From assembly GCA_900555705.1 (NCBI GenBank), contig USLV01000106.1:1-5492 (forward strand): a stretch of DNA of 5,492 bases, read 5' to 3'. The DNA is from an uncultured Oscillospiraceae bacterium (GTDB lineage Bacteria; Bacillota; Clostridia; Oscillospirales; Acutalibacteraceae). This document shows, one piece after another, positions 1-5,492 of this stretch. The position numbers and the translations under genes are program-made. Numbering within the stretch: the first letter of the stretch is position 1; every line of letters begins with the position of its first letter. Below the pieces are notes generated by a model. The model did no database searches and was not told where the DNA came from. It saw only the letters and a list, made by a program, of their open reading frames with translations.

Positions 1-558
1 GAGCAGCATCGGCAGGCGGGTGGTGGTGAAGCTGAGGACCGCGGCTGCTGCCGAGCCGAAAAACTCGCTCAGCGCCGAGATGCTGCTCTGAGAGAGATTG
101 TTCAGCGCCGCATTCAAAGAATCGAGCGCTTCCGGCGACAGCATGCTGGACAGGTGGTCGAGCAGCCCCTGTGCGGAGGCAGTGATCTGCCGGACCGCAT
201 CGGTCAGCAGTTGGATATTGGATTCGTTTCCGAAGAAATCGACGATCCGCAGGCCGACCCGCCAGGCACAGAAGGCGACGCCCCCGGCCAACAGCAGCAT
301 GACCGCCACCACCAGCACGACCGAGAACACCTTGCGACTGACGCTGGTTTTCCGGACGAGAAATCTCAGCGGGCGCTGCAGCATCACCGCTACGAGAAAC
401 GCGAAGACAAATGGCAGCATCCAGAGAAACAGATACCGCACCACGAGGACAAAAATGACAATCCAGGTGCCGGTATAGAGCAGATTGATGAGAAAGGCGC
501 GCCGACGCTCGGCCTGCGCCGGGTCGAACAGGCGCGGGGAATACGGCTTCTGATCCAT
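1..558 (-). CDS. YtvI/AI-2E-family multi-pass membrane protein (partial, C-terminus outside window)
   Basis: Reading the minus strand from ATG at 558 gives 186 codons with no stop before the window edge, so the C-terminal half is missing. The start (MDQKPYSPRL) is preceded by an AAAGGAG ribosome binding site (574-568) with a 9-base gap. An N-terminal polar segment is followed by hydrophobic stretches at about residues 22-40, 43-60 and 76-97. A soluble, helical, Leu/Ser-rich segment follows (about 101-165), and a further hydrophobic stretch begins near 168. The pattern LPFVFAFLVAVMLQRPLRFL followed by basic residues and another membrane segment is typical of the AI-2E transporter/PerM superfamily. 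It most resembles the YtvI branch, named from Bacillus sporulation membrane proteins. Family members are proposed exporters or permeases in the cytoplasmic membrane, and the substrate cannot be told from this. It is transcribed away from the two-component system and has its own promoter. The superfamily call is fairly secure; the YtvI subfamily and any sporulation role are inference. Confidence 0.8.
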   Translation of the reverse strand, partial: MDQKPYSPRLFDPAQAERRRAFLINLLYTGTWIVIFVLVVRYLFLWMLPFVFAFLVAVMLQRPLRFLVRKTSVSRKVFSVVLVVAVMLLLAGGVAFCAWRVGLRIVDFFGNESNIQLLTDAVRQITASAQGLLDHLSSMLSPEALDSLNAALNNLSQSSISALSEFFGSAAAAVLSFTTTRLPMLL

Positions 559-598
559 GGAGCAGAACTCCTTTCATTTGGGGATTCCGTTTTGATTT

Positions 599-628
599 AG
601 TATAACCGATGGGTATGGACATGTGCAA
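599..628 (-). promoter_or_regulatory. Sigma-A-type promoter for the YtvI-like gene
   Basis: On the minus strand, TTGCAC (628-623) is followed after 18 bases by TATACT (604-599), close to the TTGACA/TATAAT consensus. Transcription would start near 592, leaving a leader of roughly 35 bases that contains the AAAGGAG ribosome binding site before ATG 558. The -35 box lies inside one arm of an inverted repeat shared with the opposite promoter. No experimental support is available. Confidence 0.6.
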
Positions 629-678
629 GTAAAATCGGCTGTAGGAGATTGTTCTTTCGAAATTCACACATTGCACAT
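621..678. repeat. 8-bp inverted repeat ATGTGCAA / TTGCACAT spanning the divergent promoters
   Basis: ATGTGCAA at 621-628 is exactly matched by its reverse complement TTGCACAT at 671-678, with 42 bases between. Each arm contains the TTGCAC -35 box of one of the two outward-facing promoters. The arms could be operator half-sites for a shared regulator, possibly the adjacent OmpR-type protein. They could equally be just two similar -35 elements. The 42-base gap makes a simple hairpin unlikely. Confidence 0.35.
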
Positions 679-699
679 ACAAAGCGGTTACAATATTTT
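671..699 (+). promoter_or_regulatory. Candidate promoter for the two-component operon
   Basis: TTGCAC (671-676) and TATTTT (694-699) are separated by 17 bases. TACAAT at 689-694 is a better -10 by sequence but has no -35 at a suitable distance; TTCACA (663-668) would need a 20-base spacer. The exact -10 is therefore uncertain. The ribosome binding sites for ATG 732 lie downstream: AAAGGA at 714-719 and AGGCGG at 721-726. The weak -10 would fit a promoter helped by an activator, but that is inference. Confidence 0.4.
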
Positions 700-914
700 C
701 GGAATAATAGCGGAAAGGACAGGCGGAAACGATGGAACAGGCGGGCAGAACGGTTTTGATTGTGGATGATGAGGCGCGGATGCGCCGGGTGATCGCCGAT
801 TATCTCCGGATCAAGGGCTATGAGACGGTTGAGGCGGGCGATGGAGAAGCGGCGCTGCGGCTGTTTGCGGAAGCAGCGCCGGATCTCGTGCTGCTCGACG
901 TGATGATGCCGGTG

Positions 915-922
915 ATGGATGG
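915..922 (+). repeat. ATGG tetranucleotide tandem repeat (two copies) at the frameshift point
   Basis: The bases read GTG-ATGG-ATGG-GAGGTC. With a third ATGG the codons become GTG ATG GAT GGA TGG GAG GTC, encoding the canonical receiver sequence VMDGWEV. With two copies the frame shifts straight after MDG. A single-base fix would give MDGEV and lose one residue of the conserved loop. Loss of one 4-base unit by replication slippage is therefore the neatest explanation. Confidence 0.75.
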
Positions 923-967
923 GAGGTCTGCCGCCGCCTGCGTGCACGCTCCGCTGTCCCGATCATC

Positions 968-1420
968 ATGCTGACCGCCCGGTCGCAGGAGGAGGACGAG
1001 TTACAGGGATTTTCGCTCGGGGCGGATGAGTATATCGCCAAACCCTTCAGCCTGAAGATCCTGCTCGCCCGCATCGAGGCGGTGTTCCGGCGGGGCGGGG
1101 AGCAGTCCGGCCAGCCCGCTGCCGCTCCGGCAGGTCTCGAGGTGGACGCTGTCGGCCGGGTGGTCCGTATCGACGGCCGGGTGGTGGAGCTGACCTATAC
1201 GGAATTTGAGCTGCTGTCCTATCTGATGACCAACAGCGGAGTCGCGCTCTCCCGCGACCGGATTCTCGACAATGTCTGGCGCTATGACTACTACGGTGAC
1301 GCCCGGACGGTGGACACCCATGTCAAGAAGCTGCGCAGCAAGCTTGGGGTATATGGCGACTGTATCCGTACGATCCGCGGGATCGGCTATAAATTTGAAG
1401 GGGAGACGAGCGGTATATGA
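968..1420 (+). CDS. Downstream fragment of the regulator: half receiver plus winged-helix DNA-binding domain
   Basis: After the frameshift, an ATG at 968 opens a 150-residue frame with the last part of the receiver (conserved Thr and Lys, no phospho-acceptor Asp) and the complete OmpR-type DNA-binding domain (about residues 53-145 of the fragment). This ATG overlaps the stop of the broken upstream frame: ATG is 968-970 and TGA is 972-974. Ribosomes ending there could in principle restart. No Shine-Dalgarno sequence is visible in the 20 bases before it, so independent initiation would be weak. If made, it could bind DNA without phosphorylation control, or be unstable. It is best read as the 3' part of the broken gene, not as a separate gene. 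Confidence 0.4.
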   Translation: MLTARSQEEDELQGFSLGADEYIAKPFSLKILLARIEAVFRRGGEQSGQPAAAPAGLEVDAVGRVVRIDGRVVELTYTEFELLSYLMTNSGVALSRDRILDNVWRYDYYGDARTVDTHVKKLRSKLGVYGDCIRTIRGIGYKFEGETSGI

Positions 1421-2889
1421 GACGCGTCACACGCCATTCCCTGATCTGGAAGCTGTTTTTCAGCGTGCTGCTCTGCACGGTGCTGCTGTTTGTCGTCAAC
1501 TGGCTGCTCAACAATTTTGCGCTGGTCTCCTACTACGGGCGACAGAAGGAGAAAGTTCTCGTCGAATCCTTTGAGGAGATCAACAGCATGTATGGACGCG
1601 GGGATGAATTACAGGAGAACCGGCTCTACCAGCTGAGCAACAGCCAGAACGTCAACGTCATCATCTGGAACGGCCGGACAGTGCTATATGAGGATCGCCC
1701 CGGCGGCTGGCGTGACCGGGTTTTGTGGTTCCCGTCCGATCGGGTTGCTGAAAACGGCGACTATCTGCTCGAGACCAAGAGTGACGAAAAGATGGGCAGC
1801 AGCTTCATCACCCTCTGGGGCCTGCTGGACAACGGCTACTGCGTGCTGATGCAGACGCCGGTTGCGGCGATTGAGGAGAGCGTCGACATCACCAACCGTT
1901 TCCTCATCCTCTCCGGCTCGGTTACGCTGCTGGTCGGACTGGTGGTAGTGCTCGCGATCGCCAGGAGCTTCACCCGACCGGTGGAGGCGCTCTCCCGTAT
2001 CGCGGGCGGAATGGCGCAGCTGGATTTCAGCGAACGCTATGACGTCAAGGGCTCCGACGAGCTTTCGGATCTCGGGCGCAGCGTCAACCGCATGTCGGAG
2101 GTGCTCGAGCGCACGATCTCCGAGCTGCGCGCTGCCAACGAGCAGCTTCGGGAGGACAATGAGCAGAAAACCCGGCAGAATGAGGCGCGCCGCGCCTTTA
2201 TCGCCAACGTGTCGCACGAGCTGAAAACCCCGATTGCCCTGATCCAGACCTATGCCGAGGGATTGCGGGAGGACATCGCGGCGGGAGCGGGCAACCGGGA
2301 TGCCTACTGTGAGGTCATCGAGGATGAGGCAGCCAAGATGTCCGGGCTGATCCGGAAGATGACGGCACTGATGCAGCTCGAGGATGGCAGCGGCCAGCTG
2401 GAACCGGAGTGCTTTGACATTGCGGAGCTGCTGCGCAACCTGATGAGCCGGAATGCGCCGCTGTTTGAAAAGCGCGGCATCACGCCGGTTTTGCCGCCGG
2501 AGACGCCCTGTTTTGTCGAGGCGGATGCCTATCTGATCGAAAATGTGCTGACCAACTATCTCTCCAATGCGCTTCACCATGTCCCCGACGGCGGTCGGGT
2601 GGAGGGTTGGATCATATCTTCAGCGGAGGGACGGCTGCGGATCTCGGTCTTCAACACCGGCAGCCACATCCCCGAGGCCGAGCTGCCCCGCATCTGGGAA
2701 AGCTTTTATAAAGTGGATAAAGCGCGCACCCGGGCCTACGGCGGTTCCGGCATCGGCCTGTCGCTGGTAGCCGCTGTCATGAAGGCCCATCGTATGCCCT
2801 ATGGAGTCGTCAACCGCGTCCTGCCGGCGGCGGACGGGGGAACAGACTGCGGTGTGGAATTTTATATTGAACTGGCGTCCCGGACGTAA
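1417..2889 (+). CDS. Membrane sensor histidine kinase (HAMP-HisKA-HATPase), partner of the upstream regulator
   Basis: This 490-residue kinase should sense an extracellular or envelope signal and pass phosphate from its histidine to the regulator upstream. Order: basic N-terminus, membrane segment 1 (about 10-38), an extracytoplasmic sensor region of about 120 residues (39-160) with no family I recognise, membrane segment 2 (about 161-183), HAMP linker (about 184-236), a coiled stretch, HisKA with phospho-accepting H267 in FIANVSHELKTPIALIQTYA, then the ATP-binding domain. There the N box is N384 (YLSNALHHV), the G1 box is VFNTGSHIP with Asn in place of the usual Asp, the F box is FYKVDKARTRAYG and the G2 box is GGSGIGLSL (442-450). 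All catalytic elements are present and the frame is intact. The start overlaps the regulator's stop as ATGA, with GGGGAG at 1400-1405 as a possible ribosome binding site. That arrangement implies co-transcription and translational coupling, which the regulator frameshift would disturb. The kinase belongs to the VanS/PhoR-like class common in Clostridia; the stimulus is unknown. Confidence 0.93.
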   Translation: MRRVTRHSLIWKLFFSVLLCTVLLFVVNWLLNNFALVSYYGRQKEKVLVESFEEINSMYGRGDELQENRLYQLSNSQNVNVIIWNGRTVLYEDRPGGWRDRVLWFPSDRVAENGDYLLETKSDEKMGSSFITLWGLLDNGYCVLMQTPVAAIEESVDITNRFLILSGSVTLLVGLVVVLAIARSFTRPVEALSRIAGGMAQLDFSERYDVKGSDELSDLGRSVNRMSEVLERTISELRAANEQLREDNEQKTRQNEARRAFIANVSHELKTPIALIQTYAEGLREDIAAGAGNRDAYCEVIEDEAAKMSGLIRKMTALMQLEDGSGQLEPECFDIAELLRNLMSRNAPLFEKRGITPVLPPETPCFVEADAYLIENVLTNYLSNALHHVPDGGRVEGWIISSAEGRLRISVFNTGSHIPEAELPRIWESFYKVDKARTRAYGGSGIGLSLVAAVMKAHRMPYGVVNRVLPAADGGTDCGVEFYIELASRT

Positions 2890-2903
2890 CGGTTGCTGTG
2901 GAC

Positions 2904-2932
2904 TTGCAATTGTCTGTAAAACGTGGTATGCT
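2904..2932 (+). promoter_or_regulatory. Extended -10 promoter for the secreted esterase gene
   Basis: TTGCAA (2904-2909) and TATGCT (2927-2932) are 17 bases apart, and the -10 is preceded by TGG (2924-2926), an extended -10 TGN element. Transcription would start near 2939, giving a leader of about 47 bases. The box begins only 15 bases after the kinase stop and no terminator separates them, so the esterase may be expressed both alone and by read-through. The ribosome binding site is modest (AAAGG, 2967-2971, and the nearby GGTTGG). Confidence 0.6.
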
Positions 2933-2985
2933 GGCATTGTATAGCGGAGACGCCGATGATTTACAGAAAGGTTGGATGATTTGTT

Positions 2986-5412
2986 ATGGCTGCCAGAAAA
3001 ATACTGTCGCTGCTGCTGTCGGCATTGCTGCTGTTCGGCGTGATGCCGATCGCCGGGCTGACGGCCTCAGCAGAGGGGGAGACACCGATTAACACCGGGA
3101 ATATCACACAATTCGGACGCAATTACATGAAGAACGATACGCTGTATCTGTACTGGGCGAACGCCGGTTTCGCCTTCCGGTTCAGCGGAACCGGTGCGAC
3201 GGCGACGCTGACCTCCAGCAACCTCAATGAGATTTACCGGGGCTATCTGCACATCTATGTGGACGGCGAGTTTACGCCCTCCCGCACCATCTGCCTCGAG
3301 CAGACGAGCGGCACCTATGTGCTCGCGGAGGGTTTGCCTGCCGGTGAACACACGATCGAGGTGCGCAAGCGTAACGAGGCGAAATACGGCGGCTCGGCCA
3401 CGATCGGCGTGAAAACGCTGGATATCACGGATGGGACGTTCCTGACGCCGCCCGCCGCGAAGGAGAAGACGATCGAGTTTGTCGGCGATTCCATCACGAG
3501 TGGTTTCGGTAATCTGGTTTCCGCTCTGCAGCCGGATCCCGGCAAGTTCACAACCGAGATGCAGGACAGCACGATGACCTATGCCGTGCTGGCGGCCAAG
3601 GCGCTCGGCGCAGAGGCGAATGTCCTCTCCCGCAGCGGCATGCGGTTTGTCTTCAGTCCCGAAGGACTCGACAAGCTGGAATCCTGGTATCCGCACTATG
3701 AGGAGACCGCAACCCTGCCGGACGACAAGACCTCCTGCCCGGACAAGTGGGATTTCGCGTCCCACCCGAGCGATGTGGTGGTGATTAACCTCGGCACCAA
3801 CGACAACGGCGCCAAGGTGAACAACCAGACGATCTCCGACGCGGATATGACAAAGGACGCCGTCGCGTTGATCGAGCTGGTCCGGAAGAACAATCCCGAC
3901 GCCGTGATCATCTGGACCTACGGTATTATGGGTAACGGTCGAAAAGCCGCGCTGAGCGCAGCGGTCGAGCAGGTCAATGCGGCGGGCGACGAGAAGGTCT
4001 ATTATCTCGGCCTCGCGAACCTGCAAACTACGACCGAGGGCATCGGCACCCACGGCCACCCCTCGATGCAGACGCATATCAACCGCAGCATGGATCTCGC
4101 CGCCTTTATCGCGGAGAAAACCGGCTGGTCGTATGATCTCGGCGTGACGATGCAGGCGCAGCTCCAGCTCTCGGCGCAGTTTGACGACGAGGACTATCTC
4201 GCCGATTTCACCGAGCTGTCGGCGAAGAATTTCCAGTCTGCGATGGAGGCCGGCCGGGCGATGACCGGGGTGACCAACGAGGAGTGGAAGACGGCGATCG
4301 AAAAGGTGCAGTCCACCTATCTGAAGCTCGTCTCGACTGCGGATATGTCAAAGGAGTATATCGTCATCGACACCTTTGACAAGAAGGATGGCTGGTCGAT
4401 CGCCGGTTCCGAGCTGATCGATACCGAGAATCAGAAGCAGGGCGCAGCCTGCCTCTCGACCAGCGCCAACGGCTCCGGCAATTCGATCAATTTTATGAGG
4501 ACCAACGCGCCTCTGAACATTACGCTCCCGGAGGACTGGGAGAACTGGTTTGTGGAGTTCTGGATGTATGTTGACCATCCGGAGAACATCCCGGGTGGAA
4601 GCTGTCTCGAGCTGTCCCAGGTGGTCGACAAGGTCGAAGCGCAGTGGGGCCTCAATTCGCTCGGCCTGCAGGCGGGCTGGAACAAGGTGCAGCTTCGCAT
4701 GAATACGGCCAGCCTCTCCGGCCGGGAGGATTTCCAGACATTGCAGAATATCCGGCTGTTTATCGTCAATTTGACCGGCGCGCCGGAGCTCACCATCAAG
4801 GTGGACGACATGGTGCTTTCCAAAGGCAAGGCTGCGGCGGATATCGCCGCCTGGCAGGCGCAGAGAACAGCGGCCGAAGAGATGCTGACCAAAACGGACT
4901 ACCCAGAAGCGGCGCTGGCGCCGGTGAAAGCTGCCTATGAAGCGGCCGGCGAGGCTACGACCCAGCGCGACGTCGATGTGACGACGGAGAATCTGAAAGC
5001 GGCGATGGAGGCTGTGGCGGGCAACATCGAGGCGGCTGGAAAGGTAGATGCGTTGATCGCTGCGCTCCCGGAGACGGTGACGGCGGCGGATCGTGCGGCG
5101 GTTGCGGCTGCGCGCGAAGCCTATGAGGCGCTGACGGCGGAACAGAAGGCGCTGGTGACAAAGCTGGCGGTTCTGGAGGCAGCGGAGAAGGCGCTCCCGA
5201 CCTGCACGCTCGGCGACATCGATGGCAGTGGCAAGGTGGATACCACGGATGCGCGTCTGGCGTTGCAGTATGCGGTGGAGAAGATCACGCTGACGGAGGA
5301 TCAGCTGCTTGCCGCCGATGTCGACGGCAGCGGCAAAGTGGACACCACCGATGCCCGTCTGATCCTGCAATATGCAGTTGAGAAGATCGACAAATTCCCC
5401 GCGAGCAAGTAA
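2986..5412 (+). CDS. Secreted CE2-type SGNH carbohydrate esterase with beta-module, helical modules and C-terminal type I dockerin
   Basis: This 808-residue exported protein should remove acetyl esters from plant polysaccharides such as acetylated xylan or mannan and dock onto a cohesin. Residues 1-29 form a signal peptide (basic start, Leu-rich core, likely cleavage after LTASA). Residues about 36-148 match the N-terminal jelly roll of carbohydrate esterase family 2. Residues about 160-385 are the SGNH hydrolase, with nucleophile S169 in FVGDSITSGFG, block III GTND (270-273), the family-like WTYGIMG (310-316) and H358 in GHPSMQTH. The usual Asp two places before that His is replaced by His356, so a Ser-His dyad is likely, as reported for some CE2 enzymes. 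A helical FIVAR-like stretch (about 386-452) precedes a beta-rich module (about 457-613, VIDTFDKKDGW to IKVDDMVLSK) that resembles a carbohydrate-binding domain of unassigned family. Ala-rich helical segments (about 614-738) lead to a dockerin (742-802). An in-frame TGA at 2977 rules out an earlier start. The CE2 and dockerin calls are strong; the substrate is inferred. Confidence 0.9.
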   Translation: MAARKILSLLLSALLLFGVMPIAGLTASAEGETPINTGNITQFGRNYMKNDTLYLYWANAGFAFRFSGTGATATLTSSNLNEIYRGYLHIYVDGEFTPSRTICLEQTSGTYVLAEGLPAGEHTIEVRKRNEAKYGGSATIGVKTLDITDGTFLTPPAAKEKTIEFVGDSITSGFGNLVSALQPDPGKFTTEMQDSTMTYAVLAAKALGAEANVLSRSGMRFVFSPEGLDKLESWYPHYEETATLPDDKTSCPDKWDFASHPSDVVVINLGTNDNGAKVNNQTISDADMTKDAVALIELVRKNNPDAVIIWTYGIMGNGRKAALSAAVEQVNAAGDEKVYYLGLANLQTTTEGIGTHGHPSMQTHINRSMDLAAFIAEKTGWSYDLGVTMQAQLQLSAQFDDEDYLADFTELSAKNFQSAMEAGRAMTGVTNEEWKTAIEKVQSTYLKLVSTADMSKEYIVIDTFDKKDGWSIAGSELIDTENQKQGAACLSTSANGSGNSINFMRTNAPLNITLPEDWENWFVEFWMYVDHPENIPGGSCLELSQVVDKVEAQWGLNSLGLQAGWNKVQLRMNTASLSGREDFQTLQNIRLFIVNLTGAPELTIKVDDMVLSKGKAAADIAAWQAQRTAAEEMLTKTDYPEAALAPVKAAYEAAGEATTQRDVDVTTENLKAAMEAVAGNIEAAGKVDALIAALPETVTAADRAAVAAAREAYEALTAEQKALVTKLAVLEAAEKALPTCTLGDIDGSGKVDTTDARLALQYAVEKITLTEDQLLAADVDGSGKVDTTDARLILQYAVEKIDKFPASK
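5212..5388 (+). repeat. Duplicated dockerin calcium-loop repeats, 102-base period
   Basis: Two 25-residue units (5212-5286 and 5314-5388) start 34 codons apart and share 22 of 25 residues: GDIDGSGKVDTTDARLALQY and ADVDGSGKVDTTDARLILQY, each followed by AVEKI. Each carries the F-hand calcium loop D-x-D-x-S-G-x-V-D-T-T-D, then a helix. Positions 10-11 of the loop, which help choose the cohesin in known type I dockerins, are Thr-Thr in both. At the DNA level 11 of the 22 identical residues use different codons. Confidence 0.88.
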
Positions 5413-5492
5413 CTTCTTGAAGAGCTCTAATTGGGATGCAGGATCACGGAATGACTTATTTTAAACAAAAGGCTTATTTCCTCTGTAGGGGG

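Larger units (their letters stand above)
732..1420 (+). pseudogene. OmpR/PhoB-family response regulator, frameshifted in the receiver domain
   Basis: The gene encodes a two-component response regulator: an N-terminal receiver phosphorylated by the adjacent kinase and a C-terminal winged-helix DNA-binding domain. The first frame (732-974) begins MEQAGRTVLIVDDEARMRR, has the acidic pair D12-D13 and the phospho-acceptor D56 in LLDVMMPVMDG, then drifts into nonsense and stops at TGA 972-974. The -1 frame takes over at about 920 with WEVCRRLRARSAVPIIMLTA and runs to TGA 1418-1420. It carries the conserved Thr (LTAR) and Lys (AKPF), then a Trans_reg_C domain with LTYTEFELLSYL and RTIRGIGYKF. Inserting one extra ATGG at the repeat 915-922 joins the frames exactly and yields 230 residues, a normal length for the family. 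In that repaired protein the key residues are D12, D13, D56, T83 and K105. As written, no full-length regulator can be made by ordinary translation. A sequencing or assembly error is a real alternative. Family call is very secure; biological inactivation is less so. Confidence 0.9.

Noticed and set aside
154..600. Plus-strand frames at 98-478 and 154-600
   Set aside because: Both are shadows of the minus-strand YtvI-like gene, whose hydrophobic segments and AAAGGAG site clearly mark the true coding strand.
655..662. TTTCGAAA palindrome between the divergent promoters
   Set aside because: It is an 8-base palindrome that does not extend and is not centred on the inverted repeat, so it is easily chance in AT-rich intergenic DNA.
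909..974. Programmed -1 ribosomal frameshift in the regulator
   Set aside because: No X-XXY-YYZ slippery heptamer is seen in the overlap. A -1 slip at the break would give MDGEV, missing one residue of the conserved loop, whereas an extra ATGG restores the family sequence exactly.
1684..2580. Long minus-strand open frame (298 codons) opposite the histidine kinase
   Set aside because: It lies entirely antisense to an intact conserved kinase. Its translation is His/Arg/Gln-rich with no recognisable domain, as expected for a shadow frame in G+C-rich DNA.
3067..4077. Minus-strand open frame (336 codons) opposite the esterase catalytic domain
   Set aside because: It is antisense to the conserved SGNH motifs, with no ribosome binding site or domain evidence.
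4348..5370. Minus-strand open frame (340 codons) opposite the C-terminal half of the esterase
   Set aside because: The translation is Arg/Leu/His-rich low-complexity sequence mirroring Ala/Glu codons, and the sense strand carries clear dockerin and helical modules.
5413..5492. Terminator or start of another gene after the esterase
   Set aside because: AGAGCTCT (5421-5428) is only a short palindrome with no loop or T-run, and the CTTATTT direct repeat (5455 and 5473) is too short and AT-rich to mean much. Nothing firm can be called before the window ends.

Overview
The window looks like chromosomal DNA from a G+C-rich member of the Bacillota, most likely a gut or rumen Clostridia (Oscillospiraceae-like) bacterium. 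This is inference. It rests on strong AAAGGAG-type ribosome binding sites, a YtvI-like membrane protein, a VanS/PhoR-style kinase with the YKVDKAR and GGSGIGLS signatures, and a secreted esterase ending in a type I dockerin. No rRNA, tRNA, CRISPR array, insertion sequence or phage gene is visible.

Layout. (1) 1-558, minus strand: the first 186 codons of a YtvI/AI-2E-family multi-pass membrane protein, running off the left edge. (2) 559-731: a divergent intergenic region with a good minus-strand promoter and a weaker plus-strand one. Their -35 boxes lie inside an 8-bp inverted repeat (ATGTGCAA / TTGCACAT). (3) 732-1420, plus: an OmpR/PhoB-type response regulator broken by a frameshift in its receiver domain, just after the phospho-acceptor aspartate. 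(4) 1417-2889, plus: an intact membrane sensor histidine kinase that overlaps the regulator's stop codon by 4 bases (ATGA). (5) 2890-2985: a short gap with a good extended -10 promoter. (6) 2986-5412, plus: an 808-residue secreted modular protein. Its order is signal peptide, CE2-type jelly roll, SGNH esterase, helical module, carbohydrate-binding-like beta module, helical modules and a two-repeat dockerin. (7) 5413-5492: 80 bases, more AT-rich, with no gene or convincing terminator.

How the genes work together. Regulator and kinase form a typical co-transcribed two-component system. The downstream esterase has its own promoter but no visible terminator separates it from the kinase, so read-through is possible. 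The esterase should remove acetyl groups from plant polysaccharides outside the cell and attach to a cohesin-bearing scaffold or surface partner encoded elsewhere. Nothing in the window proves that this two-component system controls the esterase.

The most striking observation is the break in the regulator. The frame is lost at a tandem ATGG repeat (915-922). Adding one more ATGG copy restores an uninterrupted 230-residue regulator with a textbook receiver motif. Either the system has been recently inactivated or switched by slippage of a tetranucleotide repeat, or the assembly has a 4-base error. Everything else in the window belongs to well-known families. I did not find a wholly new system.
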